NCBI GenBank assembly: GCA_030762935.1
Contig: CM060895.1
Coordinates: 39,733,001 to 39,797,000, forward strand
Direction: 5' to 3'
Origin: Hymenopus coronatus
Lineage: Eukaryota; Arthropoda; Insecta; Mantodea; Hymenopodidae
DNA length: 64,000 nt
The translations under genes and the position numbers were made by a program. Below are positions 22,435 through 34,672 of this stretch, in pieces. Position 1 is the stretch's first letter, and every line of letters starts with the position of its first letter. The notes under the pieces were generated by a model that ran no database searches, was not told the origin of the DNA, and saw only the letters and a program-made list of their open reading frames with translations.

Positions 22435-23565
22435 TAATTGACATTTTTGCAATGTTTCAAAATTCTAGCCTGCATGGTTAAATAAAAACTGTTTCTATCT
22501 AAAATTATTCTTCCAATAGAAATACTCCTCAGGATGTATTTTTAAAAACTGTAACATCAAAATGTAAATTTTACAGTACGCGCGGTTTACAAATAGTTAT
22601 ATCATATAAGATTTTTTACCAATTAAGCCTTAATTACTGTAGGAAAATTATTACTATTTGTATTCTCCAAAACTCTTGAAATTTCAAAATTCAATATTTC
22701 TCAAAATTGGATCATTATTTTGAAAAAGTTCCCCTGAAGATGGCGGCAGAGTTAGTTGACGAAAGCTGGGGTAATTAGGAAAATCTTACCTGGCTGTTAG
22801 CCCGAGAAGCCATTATCAATAATCAATGTGCAGGGAAAGCTTCAGGTGTATGTTTTTTATGCAAATAAACATTACACGGACTATGGCTTTACTTCTCTTC
22901 CGAAGGAGGCCATGCTACGGATTTTAATGACCGAAAATATCCATCACCCTCCCCTCGGTTTGAACCCGCAACCTTGGGTATTAGGGATTAGCATAGCAAC
23001 CACGAAGGGCGATAGCAGCAGTATGGAACCAAGCATTATTATGCAGAAGCACCGCCTTTCACAGATTTCGCTAAATAAAACTCCTTTCTGCTTATTTCAG
23101 TAACTTATTGCGGTTGCTTAGTTATTAGTAGAAAGTCGCAAATACGGTGTATGTTTATTTGCACAAAAAACAGATCTGAAATTTTCCCAGCGTTTATTAT
23201 TCATTATGGTTTCTCGTGTTAACAGCTAGGTGAGATCTGGAAATTATCGGCGGCTAGCTCTGGCGCCATCTCCAGGGAAACTTTTTCGAAATAATGGTCT
23301 AGTTTTGAGATATTTTAAATTTTTAAATTTCAAGAGTTTTGGAAAGTGCAAAAAAGTAATAATTTACCTACAATAATTGTGGCTTAATGGAAAACAAATC
23401 AGATACTTTTAAACTCGTGTACGTAAAACTTGAATTTTTGATGTGAATATTTTTCGAATGCATCCCGTGGAGCATTTAAATTGGAACAATAATTTAAGAT
23501 AGAAGTTTTTATTAAAATAATCATACAGACTATAATTTTGTAACATTGCAAAAATATTACTCCGT
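22435..23565. repeat. 1.1-kb imperfect inverted repeat (foldback)
   Basis: Left arm 22435-22900 pairs with the reverse complement of 23120-23565 through the whole length. Matching blocks include tttttgcaatgtt (22443 / 23548 area), tccaaaactcttgaaattt (22667 / 23325 area), ctgaagatggcg / cgccatctccag and gcaaataaacat (22861 / 23154). The loop of about 220 bp holds a tRNA-like B box on the minus strand (GCGGGTTCAAACC at about 22960). Arms are diverged by substitutions and small indels. It may be one foldback transposon or two copies of one repeat inserted in opposite orientation. Confidence 0.85.
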
Positions 23566-24283
23566 AACTAGCAACATTTTCTGCGGCGTATTGTTATTGG
23601 TTAGAGGACAAGCTTGAATGAGATCAAACATTTCTTCCTGGCCTTCAGAAGAGATCATGTGCCACTTAAAAAACACTTGGGCCTTGGAAAGAGTATTATT
23701 TCCGAATTGTATAAATTATATAAGCGAAATGTCTGCTGTTATAATACCTTTATGTGCTAAAGGCTTAATGAACACACTTTGAGCAAGGATAAACGTATGT
23801 GATAACTGTTCAACGTGTAGAGAAATGAGCGAATCGTAGGTATACAATGTGTATAAAACATCCCCCATCAGTTTTTAAAACTCGTATATCTGCTCGGCCC
23901 TCGAATGATCAGATGTTCGGGTATTACACCGAAACACACACAAACATGACTATTATAATGTTTGTCATTTGATAAGTAGAGAACATAACTACAGTAAAGT
24001 AGTTGCAGCATTTGGGTTAGAATATGTGCCCAGTTAAAAATTTAAAATTCATTATTTTATTTGTTTGCCAAAAATCTCTCAAACCATTCTTAATCTTCAG
24101 GTGATTGCAAGCTTTTAGAAGAATAATTAGCACTAAATCATGATCATAGCATCGACGATTGCAATATAATGTGATGATGGTAATCAGACAATACCAAATA
24201 AAAAGAACCAATTCTCTGGCTGCCCAGATTATGTTTTGCTTGGGGAAAGATTGGAAATATATTAAAACATATTTCACATACAA

Positions 24284-25075
24284 GTATTGTATTCCACCCT
24301 AAAATTCGATACGAGATTTCACCGGAAATACATGCTTTGAGGACTCCTAAATCGAAGCATTTTTAGAAAAAAAAAAAAAAAAAGGTGAATGTGTATTTGT
24401 GTGGGGGTAAGTGGGGGGGGGCAACATAGCTCAAAATAAAAAAATCGGGTAAATGCCAAACTTTTAAATTTAGTAAATTCCTAGAATGCGACGCGAAAAT
24501 GTTCAGCAAGATTCTTCCAGCCCAAACATTTTTCGAAATATTTTATTTTCTAAAAATGGCTCAAACGATTTTGATTAAAATGACGCATATTAAAGATATT
24601 TACATGGCAAATCTATCCTGAATTTCTTGGGAGTAACCCCCGAAGATCTCTTCATTCGACTTTTGCGTGTCTGATAAACTGCAACTGATAACTTACTGTA
24701 CAAAAAATGTAGATCTCGTTAAAACACACAATTTATGCAATGTACCATTTTTTGTAAAGCTAATCGTTTCAGGAGGTATTTCCCTGTTATTGGTTTCAAT
24801 TTTAAAATACTTAAAACTGTTCTCAAACGGGAAGTGTTAATCCGTTTCGTCCGAATTTAAATGACAAATACACAGTGACAGCTTTTAAAAGATTTGACCA
24901 TTGCTTTAGCCTCGTGTATACCCTTATTTCCCTTCCACTTAAAAGCAACTAAGTAATAACGTCATTTCTGGTAATGTTTATGTTGATTAGCGCTATTTAG
25001 GTAAACGAGTAATATTTTGTTTACAGAACAGATGAAGAAAGTCACATCAATTTAACATATAACATTTTTATAATA
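24284..25075 (+). mobile_element. family M repeat, lacking palindromic end
   Basis: Begins at the gtattccaccctaaaattcg block, so the terminal palindrome is lost. GT core reduced to gtgtatttgtgtggg. Continues through the taaaacacacaatttatg block to agatgaagaaagtcacatca. Confidence 0.82.
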
Positions 25076-25532
25076 TTTAGGATGTGCAAACATAAGTTTC
25101 TTCCATAACTGCAAGTATAGTTTTTATAGCATAACAATCACTGCAGCGTTAAATGCCATTCGCGAAGTGCAGCTGACGTTTGCTGTTATTTTCTTTCCAA
25201 TTCGCACATGAACCATTCAGACGATGAAAACATTACACCTGTCTGTTTACGTATGCATTAAACTTCTTGAATATGAACGTCTTATCAGAAACAAAAGGAA
25301 TGAGCGTATCTAGGCAAACATGCAATAGATAACCGCCTGGAAGGAAGCAATAATAGTTGAAGTTATTTGTTTGCTACGAAAACTACAATTTCCACGAAGC
25401 ACCTAGCAATCCAAACGTATGACGTGTGCAACCTCTTTATTTTAAACAAAATAAGCCCAGGATCATATAAAAGGCAAATGTCAGTCTAAGCAAGATTAAC
25501 TGATATTCCCCTCGGTTATTTTCCTGCGCGCA

Positions 25533-26200
25533 CGATTGTGTCTGTGGACAGCATAACTCAAAAACGAAAAGTTGGTTAAATACCAAACTAGGTATTTAAG
25601 TTTAGTAAATTCCTAGGATGCGATTTCCACCCAAACTACATTTTACATGGAACATTTTTCGAAATGTTCGATTTTCTCAAAATGCCTCTAACGATTTTGA
25701 TTGAAATGATGAAAGATATTTACAAGAAAAATAAAATGTATATCTTGAATTTCTTGAGACATCCTATGAAGTCATCTTCGCTCTGAATGACGTCTGCATA
25801 ACTGGTCAACCGCAATATATAGACAACTTGATTACCCAAAAATATAGATCTCGTTAAAACACTAAATTTATGCCATATATAACTGCAGTTTTTTGTAGAA
25901 TTAACCATTTCCAGGTATTCCCTTTTCTTAGGTTTCAATTTTAAAACTCATCTCACTTTTGTTTTACTCCTAGCCTTGACAAGAGAGGTGAATTTCAAAG
26001 TCAATCTCATAGTGACAGCTTTTAATACATTTGTTTATTGCTTTATCCTAGTGCATTCCTATATGTCCCTTCTACTTGGAAGGATACAAGTAATAAGACA
26101 ATTTTTGTTAATGATTATCTCCATTAGCATGATGCAGGCAAAACACTAATATTTTGTAAAACATGTAGATAAAGGGATACGAATGGAAAATTTTCATCTC
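25533..26200 (+). mobile_element. family M repeat, 5' truncated
   Basis: Starts after the core at tgtctgtggacagcataact, passes the taaatttatgccatatataa block and ends gtagataaagggatacgaat. A short deletion removes part of the ccacccaaactac block. Confidence 0.82.
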
Positions 26201-26484
26201 TTACTTAAGCCACAATGTCTACAGTGATTAAATAACTGTAATCGCAGGATCTGGTTAGTTTCCAGTTTGCCTAAAGCTAGCTCGTATACAGTTGCAGAAT
26301 TGGAATTCTAAGTTGACGACATTCGTGTAGACTAACTTCAAAATGAATATACTTCAATATACTGAAGTTAGAGCAAGTTCATGTAATGCAAATCATCAGT
26401 GGCGGAATTATAACTACAGACCAACAGATATACCAAGTTGTACAAAAAAATATACTTTATGCTGCATTTTAGAAGAATAATGAA

Positions 26485-26494
26485 GTTGTAGAAC
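26485..26494. repeat. target-site duplication, left (SINE C)
   Basis: GTTGTAGAAC directly abuts the SINE C copy on its left and is repeated exactly at 26819-26828. Confidence 0.8.
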
Positions 26495-26818
26495 ATATGG
26501 CACGACAGCTCACTGGGAACCTTGGCCTACCGCCCGGCCGCTGCGTCCCCCATCTCGGTCCACTACAGACGTCATGGATGGGGTGCAGTATTGGAGCCTC
26601 GAGTCCCCCCGGCCGGTTAATGCGGTCCTCATGACCTGGAGCCGCTATTTCTCCATCAAGTAGCTCCTCAATTGGCCCCCCAGGGACCTTGCGAGGCTGA
26701 GTGCACCCCGGGCCAGGTCTCCCAGCGGGGGGAAAATCCCCACGCCGGTACTGGGGATCGAACCCAGGTCTCCCGCTTGGTAAGCAGCAACGCTACCACC
26801 GCGCTAAGGAGACGACCG
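26495..26818 (-). repeat. tRNA-derived SINE (type C), full length
   Basis: Minus orientation, GC-rich. Head: ttagcgcggtggtagcgttg (A box) and ACCTGGGTTCGATCCCCAG (B box, about 26750-26770) followed by taccggcg. The body continues to gtcgtgccat at the far end. Flanked by a 10-bp direct repeat, consistent with LINE-mediated retroposition. A second copy with its own target duplication is at 54480. Frames inside it (60-105 codons) are not genes. Confidence 0.9.
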
Positions 26819-26828
26819 GTTGTAGAAC
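26819..26828. repeat. target-site duplication, right (SINE C)
   Basis: GTTGTAGAAC, exact copy of 26485-26494, immediately after the tRNA-like head of the SINE. Confidence 0.8.
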
Positions 26829-26832
26829 CTCC

Positions 26833-27055
26833 TGATTTTTTTCTAACGTCTTTAACCTGGTAGGTATATCGGACGATAATGAATGAAGTGGGTAAAATGA
26901 TGCCCAAGGTCCATCGAGACTTTCTTCTTCTCAGGATAAGGGAAAATCCCGGGAAAAGCCTTATCCGGATAATTCAACCTGACCGAGACTTGAACTAGGA
27001 CTTCTTGAATATGATGCAGACACTCTATGCCCACACTAAAGAGGTGGGCTCTCCT
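26833..27055 (-). repeat. tRNA-derived SINE (type A)
   Basis: Tail landmark tctttaacctggtaggtata at the left. Head with B-box-like AGTTCAAGTCTCGGTCAGG at about 26980-27000 on the right. Well-preserved cccgggaaaagccttatccg centre. Abuts the SINE C insertion, showing clustered insertion. Confidence 0.8.
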
Positions 27056-28427
27056 AAAATTGCTCTGGGCTGTAAAAAGTACCGCCTAAATCTGCAGGCG
27101 TCGACATTCAAAAAATCGTACGTGGCATGTTACAAAGAGATGAACACATTTAGATTCTTGCATTTTAGATCTTGCAATTAACTTCTGGTTGTTTTTAACA
27201 TCAATGGTTTTCCAAGTGTTCTTTCACCGCACTTGAAATGCCTACCAGCTTGATTTGGGTGACGCACATTCAACCATAATGGAATCAAAGAAAGGCGATA
27301 AAGGTTCCGCAAAATTCTTGCATTGCTGTAACGTTAAGGACTACAATGCCATATGAAGTGGAGCGTTTTTGAGAACTCGTAGTGCAAACGGCAGTACATA
27401 AAAGTATATAAGTAAACCATTTTGGAGTGCTTTCATTGCACATAAATAGTAATATTACATTTACATGATTTTAAAGCATACCTATAATTTATATACTTGA
27501 CACACTGCGGCATAGTACTTTCCAGCAATAAAATGCTGGGATGCGTCCAATTGCAACCTCATGACTGTCCTTTTCTATCAATTGAGTTTTGAGATGACTA
27601 TCTACATGGCTTTTATTTAATGAATATTACCTAACACGGTCGAGTTACGTGGCTGGCTACATCTTTGCTGTAAAATCAGGTTTGCCTTTATAATAATTGG
27701 ACATTGCAAAATATTTACTTGACTTGAAACATTGTAGACCTTAAATGTCGTGTTAACTTCTCTTACGCTTGAGATTAGTCATGGTTATTTCCACGCGTTT
27801 ATTGATTCGTTTCCGCGATGGTGATTTGTTTTTCAACACAATAATTTTTATTTTGTTTTATTTAAAACTAAGTTACCAATGTTACTTTCAAAAGAACTTA
27901 TCGCGAACCACTAAGAGTTTTCAAGTTGGTTCTGAACCGAAATTCCGGAGGTTCAGCTGGTTCCGGTAATTGAATTTAACATTCTGTATTTGATTCACAT
28001 GAGTTTGGACCTTAAATTATCGTTACCTGGAGAACAATCATAAAAACAACACGTTTATATTTGGTTTTCGGGAAAGGAGAGAGGAGGAAACACAAGTGTC
28101 CTCGGAAAAATTCAACGCGAAGCAAAATTAAGGAGCAGAGACAAAGCCTAGTTTTGCCAAAAAGACTACATAAACCACATTAGTTTTTACAACATGTCTT
28201 TTCAAACTTTATCATCCATGATTTTATGCTTTAGTTCATTTTAAAACGCAACATTATTTATTTTAAGCCGTTTTTTAATACCAAGTACTAGAATTGGAGG
28301 GGATTCATTACGATACATACAAAGCATTATTTCTTACAAAATCTTCTTGCTGCAGAATAAAAAGAACTATCAAAAGAAAAAGTGTTTGTGTATGTGGTCC
28401 CCCCCCCCCCAATCAACAAACCAAGCC
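27056..28427. other. unassigned stretch
   Basis: No gene or repeat copy recognised. A C10 homopolymer lies at about 28401-28410 just before the next SINE pair. Confidence 0.35.
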
Positions 28428-28592
28428 GTGTGTAGGACAGGAGTTAGGTAGGGTAAGACTAAAAACTTCAATGTCACAGCCGGGATTAGAACTACGGATC
28501 TCCGTCTCTAGCCGGTTGCTCTAACCACTGAGCTAACGTGGCAACAGCAGACACGGTATTATTCCTTAACTGGCTCGCATATTGCCTAATAG
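28428..28592 (-). repeat. tRNA-like repeat, type B, left of inverted pair
   Basis: Minus orientation: A box TTAGCTCAGTGGTTAGAGC at 28515-28535 and degraded B box GTAGTTCTAATCCCGGC. The upstream conserved segment is truncated after gcatattgcctaatagttgg (plus reading), where an oppositely oriented copy begins. Confidence 0.78.
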
Positions 28593-28597
28593 TTGGC

Positions 28598-28838
28598 TTA
28601 AATTTGAAGCCTGGTACTTAAAAGCACTTGACATTGTAAATCGCCATTGGGGCATGTGATTTCAAAATCATTTGAGATCAACCAGTGGTTTACCGGAGAC
28701 ATGCGAGTCAGTGGAGGAATTAAATGCCGTGTCGGCATGTTGCCACGTAACTCAATGGTAGAGACCTGGAAATCCGTGGTTCTAATCCCGGCTATAGTAT
28801 TGAATTTTTCAGTCTGACTCGGCCTATCCAAAAGCTAT
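28598..28838 (+). repeat. tRNA-like repeat, type B, right of inverted pair
   Basis: Plus orientation, about 240 bp. First about 135 bp of conserved non-tRNA sequence (aagcacttgacattgtaaat ... tttaccggagacatgcgagt), then the tRNA-like module at 28740-28800 with A box AACTCAATGGTAGAGACC and B box GTGGTTCTAATCCCGGC, then gaatttttcagtctgactcg. It faces the copy at 28428. Confidence 0.8.
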
Positions 28839-28839
28839 T

Positions 28840-31800
28840 GTTAGGGAGCTAATCCCTGCACATTAACGCTTCAAACGTTTGGGAACAAACTAGACCGGGT
28901 AGTGAATTGATAGTTTCAGGAACTATATTGTATCAAATTATAGTTTCCATAATGACCTGCTGTTTCGCACTTTTGAGTCAGGTTCTCCTTTTCAGATAGA
29001 ACTTGTATTTTGGTAAACATGACTTGCAGGTTTCTATGTTTCCTAATCCCTAAGTAGCACCACGTTATTTAGTCTCTGTGCAGGTAAACACTACTCCGTA
29101 TTGTCACTTGTTTGCATATGAAACAATAACTTGGTGAACCCTAGGTCAGTGCTAAGAGATAAGCAGAAGCTCCCGTGCAAACACAAACTATTACTTTCCT
29201 GATAAGCTGAGCGGTTGTACAGAGTACACACGATGTTGATCAGCTCCCTGAGGGAGTCGGTGAAGCAGCCACACACTCCCATCACTTTTCACACTTTTAC
29301 ACAAATTTCACAAGCGAAGTATGTGCGAGATAGGTTCGCTGCGTACTGCGACCCAACCTCTTGTGAGGAGTGTCTTATCGGCAAACAGTGCTGGTTTGCC
29401 ACATTCACCCGGTAGTCTCGCCACATGCAAATACCAAAATCAAACACCACATTCTTCCGGCAGATACACTATCAGGAACTAAGAGCGACATATGTTGTTC
29501 AAACACGGCAAATGAAATAATAAACAGGTTCTTATCATATTTTCACTTACAATAGGCTAACAGAAAACTGCCGATGAGTGTGGAAAGTGTATTCTTACAG
29601 ATTTGAATACTTTCAGAGATTTTGTTATGTATATTACACGATCCTGTGGTTTATTATTTTGAATGAGTAAAACAATTTCCAAATAACTTACGCATCGTCA
29701 ACGCTACCAATACATGTTGCTAATTCAACAGCTATAACACGATGGTTTAGTAAGATAACGCAATTGAGGCGATCTTAAGCAATTCTTTTCACCCCCCTTT
29801 TAGGAGTTTTCCTTGCTTAGTTTCACTGCACCAGTATTACACTCCTTCGCCATAACTCGCCATGTGGTGACTTGAAGCACAAATGCACAACGCGTGCGCA
29901 TTGTTACGTAAAGCAATAATGATTAAAATTCAGTAAATATCCGTTCCCTAATCATTCATGCCATGATATTTAGACAACATTGCATTGTTTAATGTGATGC
30001 CCGTGTACTTCTCTCAATAATTTAAGAGGAAATGTGTTTGTATTTAGAAAAGCGGTAAAACGTACAGCAAGCATACTGAGCCTTAGCAACCTGTTGTATG
30101 TGTTTACATTACCAGTGATGTAAGGATGGATAGCTGATCAATTGTTCAATGGTTGACTCATAGCGAGTTGTATGGGAAAAAATAATGTGTTGAGTCCTAA
30201 ACTTTCTCTTGTGTAAATACTATAGACGTAGAAAATAAAGAGCAAAGCATATTACACCTCAAAGAATACCATCTTTTAACTGGTGTTCAAATTCCTTTAG
30301 GATGCCTTTCCTGAGGGGGACATTATAGGAAATTTTCGTTATTTACTTACTTGGCTACAGTAACCTCTATTGGTGTTGTCTGAATTGGCTGATATGACTC
30401 CATTAATAGTATAGCAATCAAATAAAATAAGGAAACTACTACTAATGACAGTACAACTTCGTACCTTCCTTACCATATTCAGCAAGTACAACTGGATTTC
30501 TAACAACTGATTAATACTAAAATCTACTGCAATTTTATTTTCTACTGAGCACTTCCATTTAATTTAAAATTATCCTTAATTTCTACAGGACGTTGATCTG
30601 CTCATATCTTTTAAACGTGATCCATTTTGTGCAACCACTTTTCTTCCACCAACTTTCTTTTTTGATCACCCCTCATTATGCATTCTAACATAACGTATTC
30701 ATGTTCACTTCCCGCTTACCCTTTAATTTCTAAATCCTCAAACGAAATAAAAAATCACTTATTCCACGTTTCTACTTCTTTTTTCTCAAAGCAACCATTA
30801 TTTCCCTGTAAAAGTTACGAGACTAAACAATGCCTATGGATCCATATCTTCCAATCTTTCCAGGAGCCTCTTCTGAAATTACTGATGCAATAACTAATAA
30901 ACTAAATTCCAGCTTTCTTCCGGACAGCTCAAATTTTAAGGAAATCTACAACAGGGATTGGAATTAGTTTTTATTGCAAAGTATCAATCCCCCAATACTG
31001 AAATAACTTCAAAAAGTCTTGCACCCTCAAAATCCGCCAAAAGGAATTCATTTTCCCATTCATCACCTTTTTTCCCAAATTGCAAAGCATGTCCACCGAG
31101 ATTCCACTTGAGCACGATAAATGCTTTCAAACCCTTTCATGCCCGTCATATGTAAAATCTCGATGTGACCAGGAGCAGTCTTTCCTATGCAAAAGTCATT
31201 GTTTTATTATTCTGTTAGGATCCTATTACCACATATGTTTCTTCGCTTAATTCATTCGGGTAGACATTCTGAATATGCTTTTTTCTGATAACATCCTTTA
31301 TACGACTTGCATTCCGATTTTCGAGTATTCAATCGTAATCTTCCTTGATCTAACTTCAAATGTTTAATTACTACCATGCCTCCAAATGGAACTGATGTAG
31401 ACAGAATTTGGCATCTGTATTTCTCATCCCAGATCATACATGACAGTATGGAATACAACAGAGTATCAAATACTTCTTCTATATACCTGCAAACGCCACT
31501 TTAAGGGGTGTATCATTCACAGCATCTACAATTGGCGACTCGCTAATGAACAGGGTAAACTCTAGAGTTGAATGCACGGAGAAACCCATTCACCCATCCT
31601 GTCTGAACCACTTTTTCACTGTAGTGGAAGAAGTTATTTCCATCTCTGGAATATTACGACATTTAACACAAGAGTAGATATACTTTGTATATAAAAGGCT
31701 GATATTACTATTTGGCCCAGTTGTATGCAGATTTTTCCAAAAAGAGAAAGCGGTTAGGTCCAAGATTAAAGTTCTCTCAATTTAGTGTTATTCAAGACTA

Positions 31801-32159
31801 GAAAATATCCCCATCCAACAATAAATCTTCACGCTTTGCTGCTTTAACAAAATTTCCAGAAGGTCGAGGAATGTGGGGACAGCTCACGTGTCTCGACCGT
31901 GCTCGCCTCATAAGTAGACAACAAACAATTACCTCAAGGCACCATTATCTTATTTCAGCTTGCAGATATAATGCACCTTCCCAGGAAGACAAAAGGCGGG
32001 GGTGTCTGAAAAATCACGTGTAATTTGGCCAAGACCATTAAACAGTTTGTCATGTTTACACGATAATATTCTGCCAAACCAATTCTGATCTTAAACTCCA
32101 CCAACTTTATTTGCCTAGCAATAACCGATGATGTATATCACAAGATTAAAATAAAAGAA
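28840..32159. other. longest stretch without a recognised element
   Basis: About 3.3 kb with no family M copy, SINE head or transposon protein recognised. Small frames (65-77 codons at 29215, 30678, 30958, and 31252 on minus) show no motif. 30600-31160 is pyrimidine-rich on the plus strand. Could be host intergenic or intronic DNA. Confidence 0.4.
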
Positions 32160-32945
32160 CATTCTGATCTGTTCCATTCACATGATTTTCTCTAGATTAT
32201 TCTTACAAAACTGATCCTTCTCTCTACTTCGTGCTAATCAAGATAAACAGAAGATGGCCGAAACTGTCGTATTAATTACTTCGTTATAATTAGAAGGGCA
32301 AAAGGAGGATATACTAGACTAAAGGGCTAGTCAAATGCTTTAAAAGCTATTGCTCTGCTTTTGAAATTCGTTTCTTTGCATAGCCTGGAGTTGACAAATT
32401 TCCGTATGAAAAAACTAAATATTTTAAAACTGAAATATCTCGGAAATGATCAACTTCACAAAAAATGTATTTGGCATAAACTGTGTGCTTTAAGGAGATC
32501 TAAATTTCTTTTGTCTATCTCTTACAGTTTACCGGTTATGCAAAAGTCATCAGAATGAAGAGGTCTTCAGAGGATATTCCCAGAAAATGTAGGATATACA
32601 TTTTATTTGTCATATAACATATCTTTAATAAAAATCGTTTGAAACATTTTTGAGAAAATAAAGATCTTCAACTTTTTTTCGTGTAAACGGTAGTTTGAGA
32701 TGGGGGTGGGCTTTCTTCAAAATCTTCATGTTACATCCTTAGAAGTAAGAACTTAAGTATTAAGTTTGGTATTTTACCGACTTATCGACTGAGTTATTGT
32801 GTTCACGGACACACGCGGACTTTTTCTAAAAATGCCTTTTTTGTGCAGGGCACCGTAAAACGTGTATTTCGGGTGAATTCTCGGGATCGAATTTTTGGGT
32901 GCAATTCAATACCTTCTCTACCTATGTACAAAGTGTAGAAAGTAA
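32160..32945 (-). mobile_element. family M repeat, minus, head-to-head with next copy
   Basis: Starts aaaagaacattctgatctgt-type end (tctgatctgttccattcaca), contains cttacagtttaccggttatg at 32520, acggtagtttgagatggggg at 32687 and cacggacacacgcggac at 32803. Ends accttctctacctatgtaca aagtgtagaaagt, the palindromic end, directly against a plus copy. Confidence 0.9.
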
Positions 32946-32949
32946 AAAG

Positions 32950-33613
32950 AAGTTTTAGAAAAAAGGTGTGCGCGCGTGAGTGTCAAAAAAAAAAAAAATC
33001 TGTTAAATACCAAACTTGATATTTTATTTCCCCCACCCAAACTACATACAACATTTTTCGAAAATGTTGATTTCCTAAAAGATTACTTAACGATTTTGAT
33101 TAAAATTCTACAAGTATAGGATGTATTTAATGAAAAATGAAATATAAGTGTATCTTAGATTTTCTGCGAATAGCCTCTGAAGATCTCTTTTTTCTAGATT
33201 ACTTTTGTGTAGTAACCGTAAGAGAAAGACAAAAACTTACTATACAATAGATCTCATTTTGTCATATATTTTTGTTTTGTTTTTATTGCAAAGTTAACCA
33301 TTTCCGTAATAGGCCTTATAATTGGTTTGAATTTTAAAATACACTTCTCTCAAAATGGAAGTCGTCATTCATTTCTTATCTCTCGTTTTACTGCTGGCAT
33401 ACAAAGAGAACCGAATTTCTATTATCATATAACGACCAGCTCTTAAAAGATTTGAGTATAGCTTTAGCCTATGCACTCCCTTATTCAAGGAACTAAGTAA
33501 TAAAAGCATATCTGCTAACGTTGATCGGGATTAGCACGAAGTAGAATAAACTTTTGTAAAAATATTTTGTTGCAGAATAGATAGAATAGGTCACATGAAT
33601 GGAATACATCGGT
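32950..33613 (+). mobile_element. family M repeat, plus, partner of head-to-head pair
   Basis: Begins at ttttagaaaaaaggtgtgcg inside the core, without its own palindromic end, and runs to atgaatggaatacatcggtt. A 13-A run lies near 32986. With 32160-32945 it forms one large palindrome-like unit. Confidence 0.85.
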
Positions 33614-33633
33614 TTTTATCCTATTACAGGTGC

Positions 33634-33657
33634 AAAAAAAAAAAAAAAAAAAAAAAA
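33634..33657. repeat. A24 homopolymer
   Basis: 24 consecutive A about 20 bp after a family M 3' end. Confidence 0.9.
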
Positions 33658-33844
33658 TAGTAATAGTTGTTTTATGCACTATATTTCTGAATCTTTGAAC
33701 TTTCTAGTAAATATTATAGGCATAAAGAACCCCCCCCCCGGGTTTCTAATAAAATGTCCAACGGAGTTGGTAACACCAGATAATTTGAAGTCCGACCGTA
33801 GCGCGGATGTTTACAATCAATACTCACGCATGGCATTTTGATGG

Positions 33845-34672
33845 TCCTTTACTTTCTCTAACATGTATGTACACGTATGCTAGAGAAGGTATTGCATTCT
33901 ACCCCAAAATTCGATGTCGAGATTCCACCAGAAATATATATTTTGGGGCCTCTGAGCCCGAAAAAAGCATTTTTAAGAAAGGTAAGTGTTTCTGTGTCTG
34001 GACAACATAGTTCAAAAACGGAAAGACCGTTAAATAGTATCTTCCAAGGATGCGACTCGAAGATTTTCAAGAAAATCCCCTGATCACAAACTGCACTTTA
34101 CATGGAAAATGTTTTGAAAATGTTGTTTTTCTCAAATTTTGTTTTGATTAAAATGATGTATATTGAAGACATTTATAGCACAAATAAATTGTATATTTTG
34201 AATTTTCTGGGAATAGCCCCTGAAGATCTCTCTATTCTGGATGAGCTTTGCAGAATTTTACATAACGGTTAACCGTAAGAGATAGACAAAAATGTATTAC
34301 ACAAAAATGTAGATCTCATTAAAACATATAATTTATGTCATACATTTTTCGTGTAGAGATGACCGTTTTCGAGATATTCCTTGTTGTTGGTTTCATTTTT
34401 AAGCCAGCGAACTTTTCTCAAACAGGACCATGCAAAGCGAACCGAAACTCAATTGTTTCACATAGCGACTAGCTTTTAAAATATTTGACCATCGCTTTAA
34501 CCTCATATATTCCCTTATTTCCCCTCTACGTACAAGAAAACAAGTAGGTAATATGAACAATCTTGCTAATGTTTACTCGAGTAGTATGATGTAGATAAAA
34601 GAATAGTCTTTTGTAAGAATAGTTTGGACCAGCTAGATTAAGTTATGTGAATGGAATACATTAGATTTTTTG
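33845..34672 (+). mobile_element. family M repeat, variant palindrome
   Basis: Starts tttactttctctaacatgta and tgctagagaaggtattgcat: the outer arms still pair although the centre differs from the tatacactatg type. The GT core is a short gtgtttctgtgtctgg. Ends taagttatgtgaatggaata. Most body blocks present. Confidence 0.9.
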
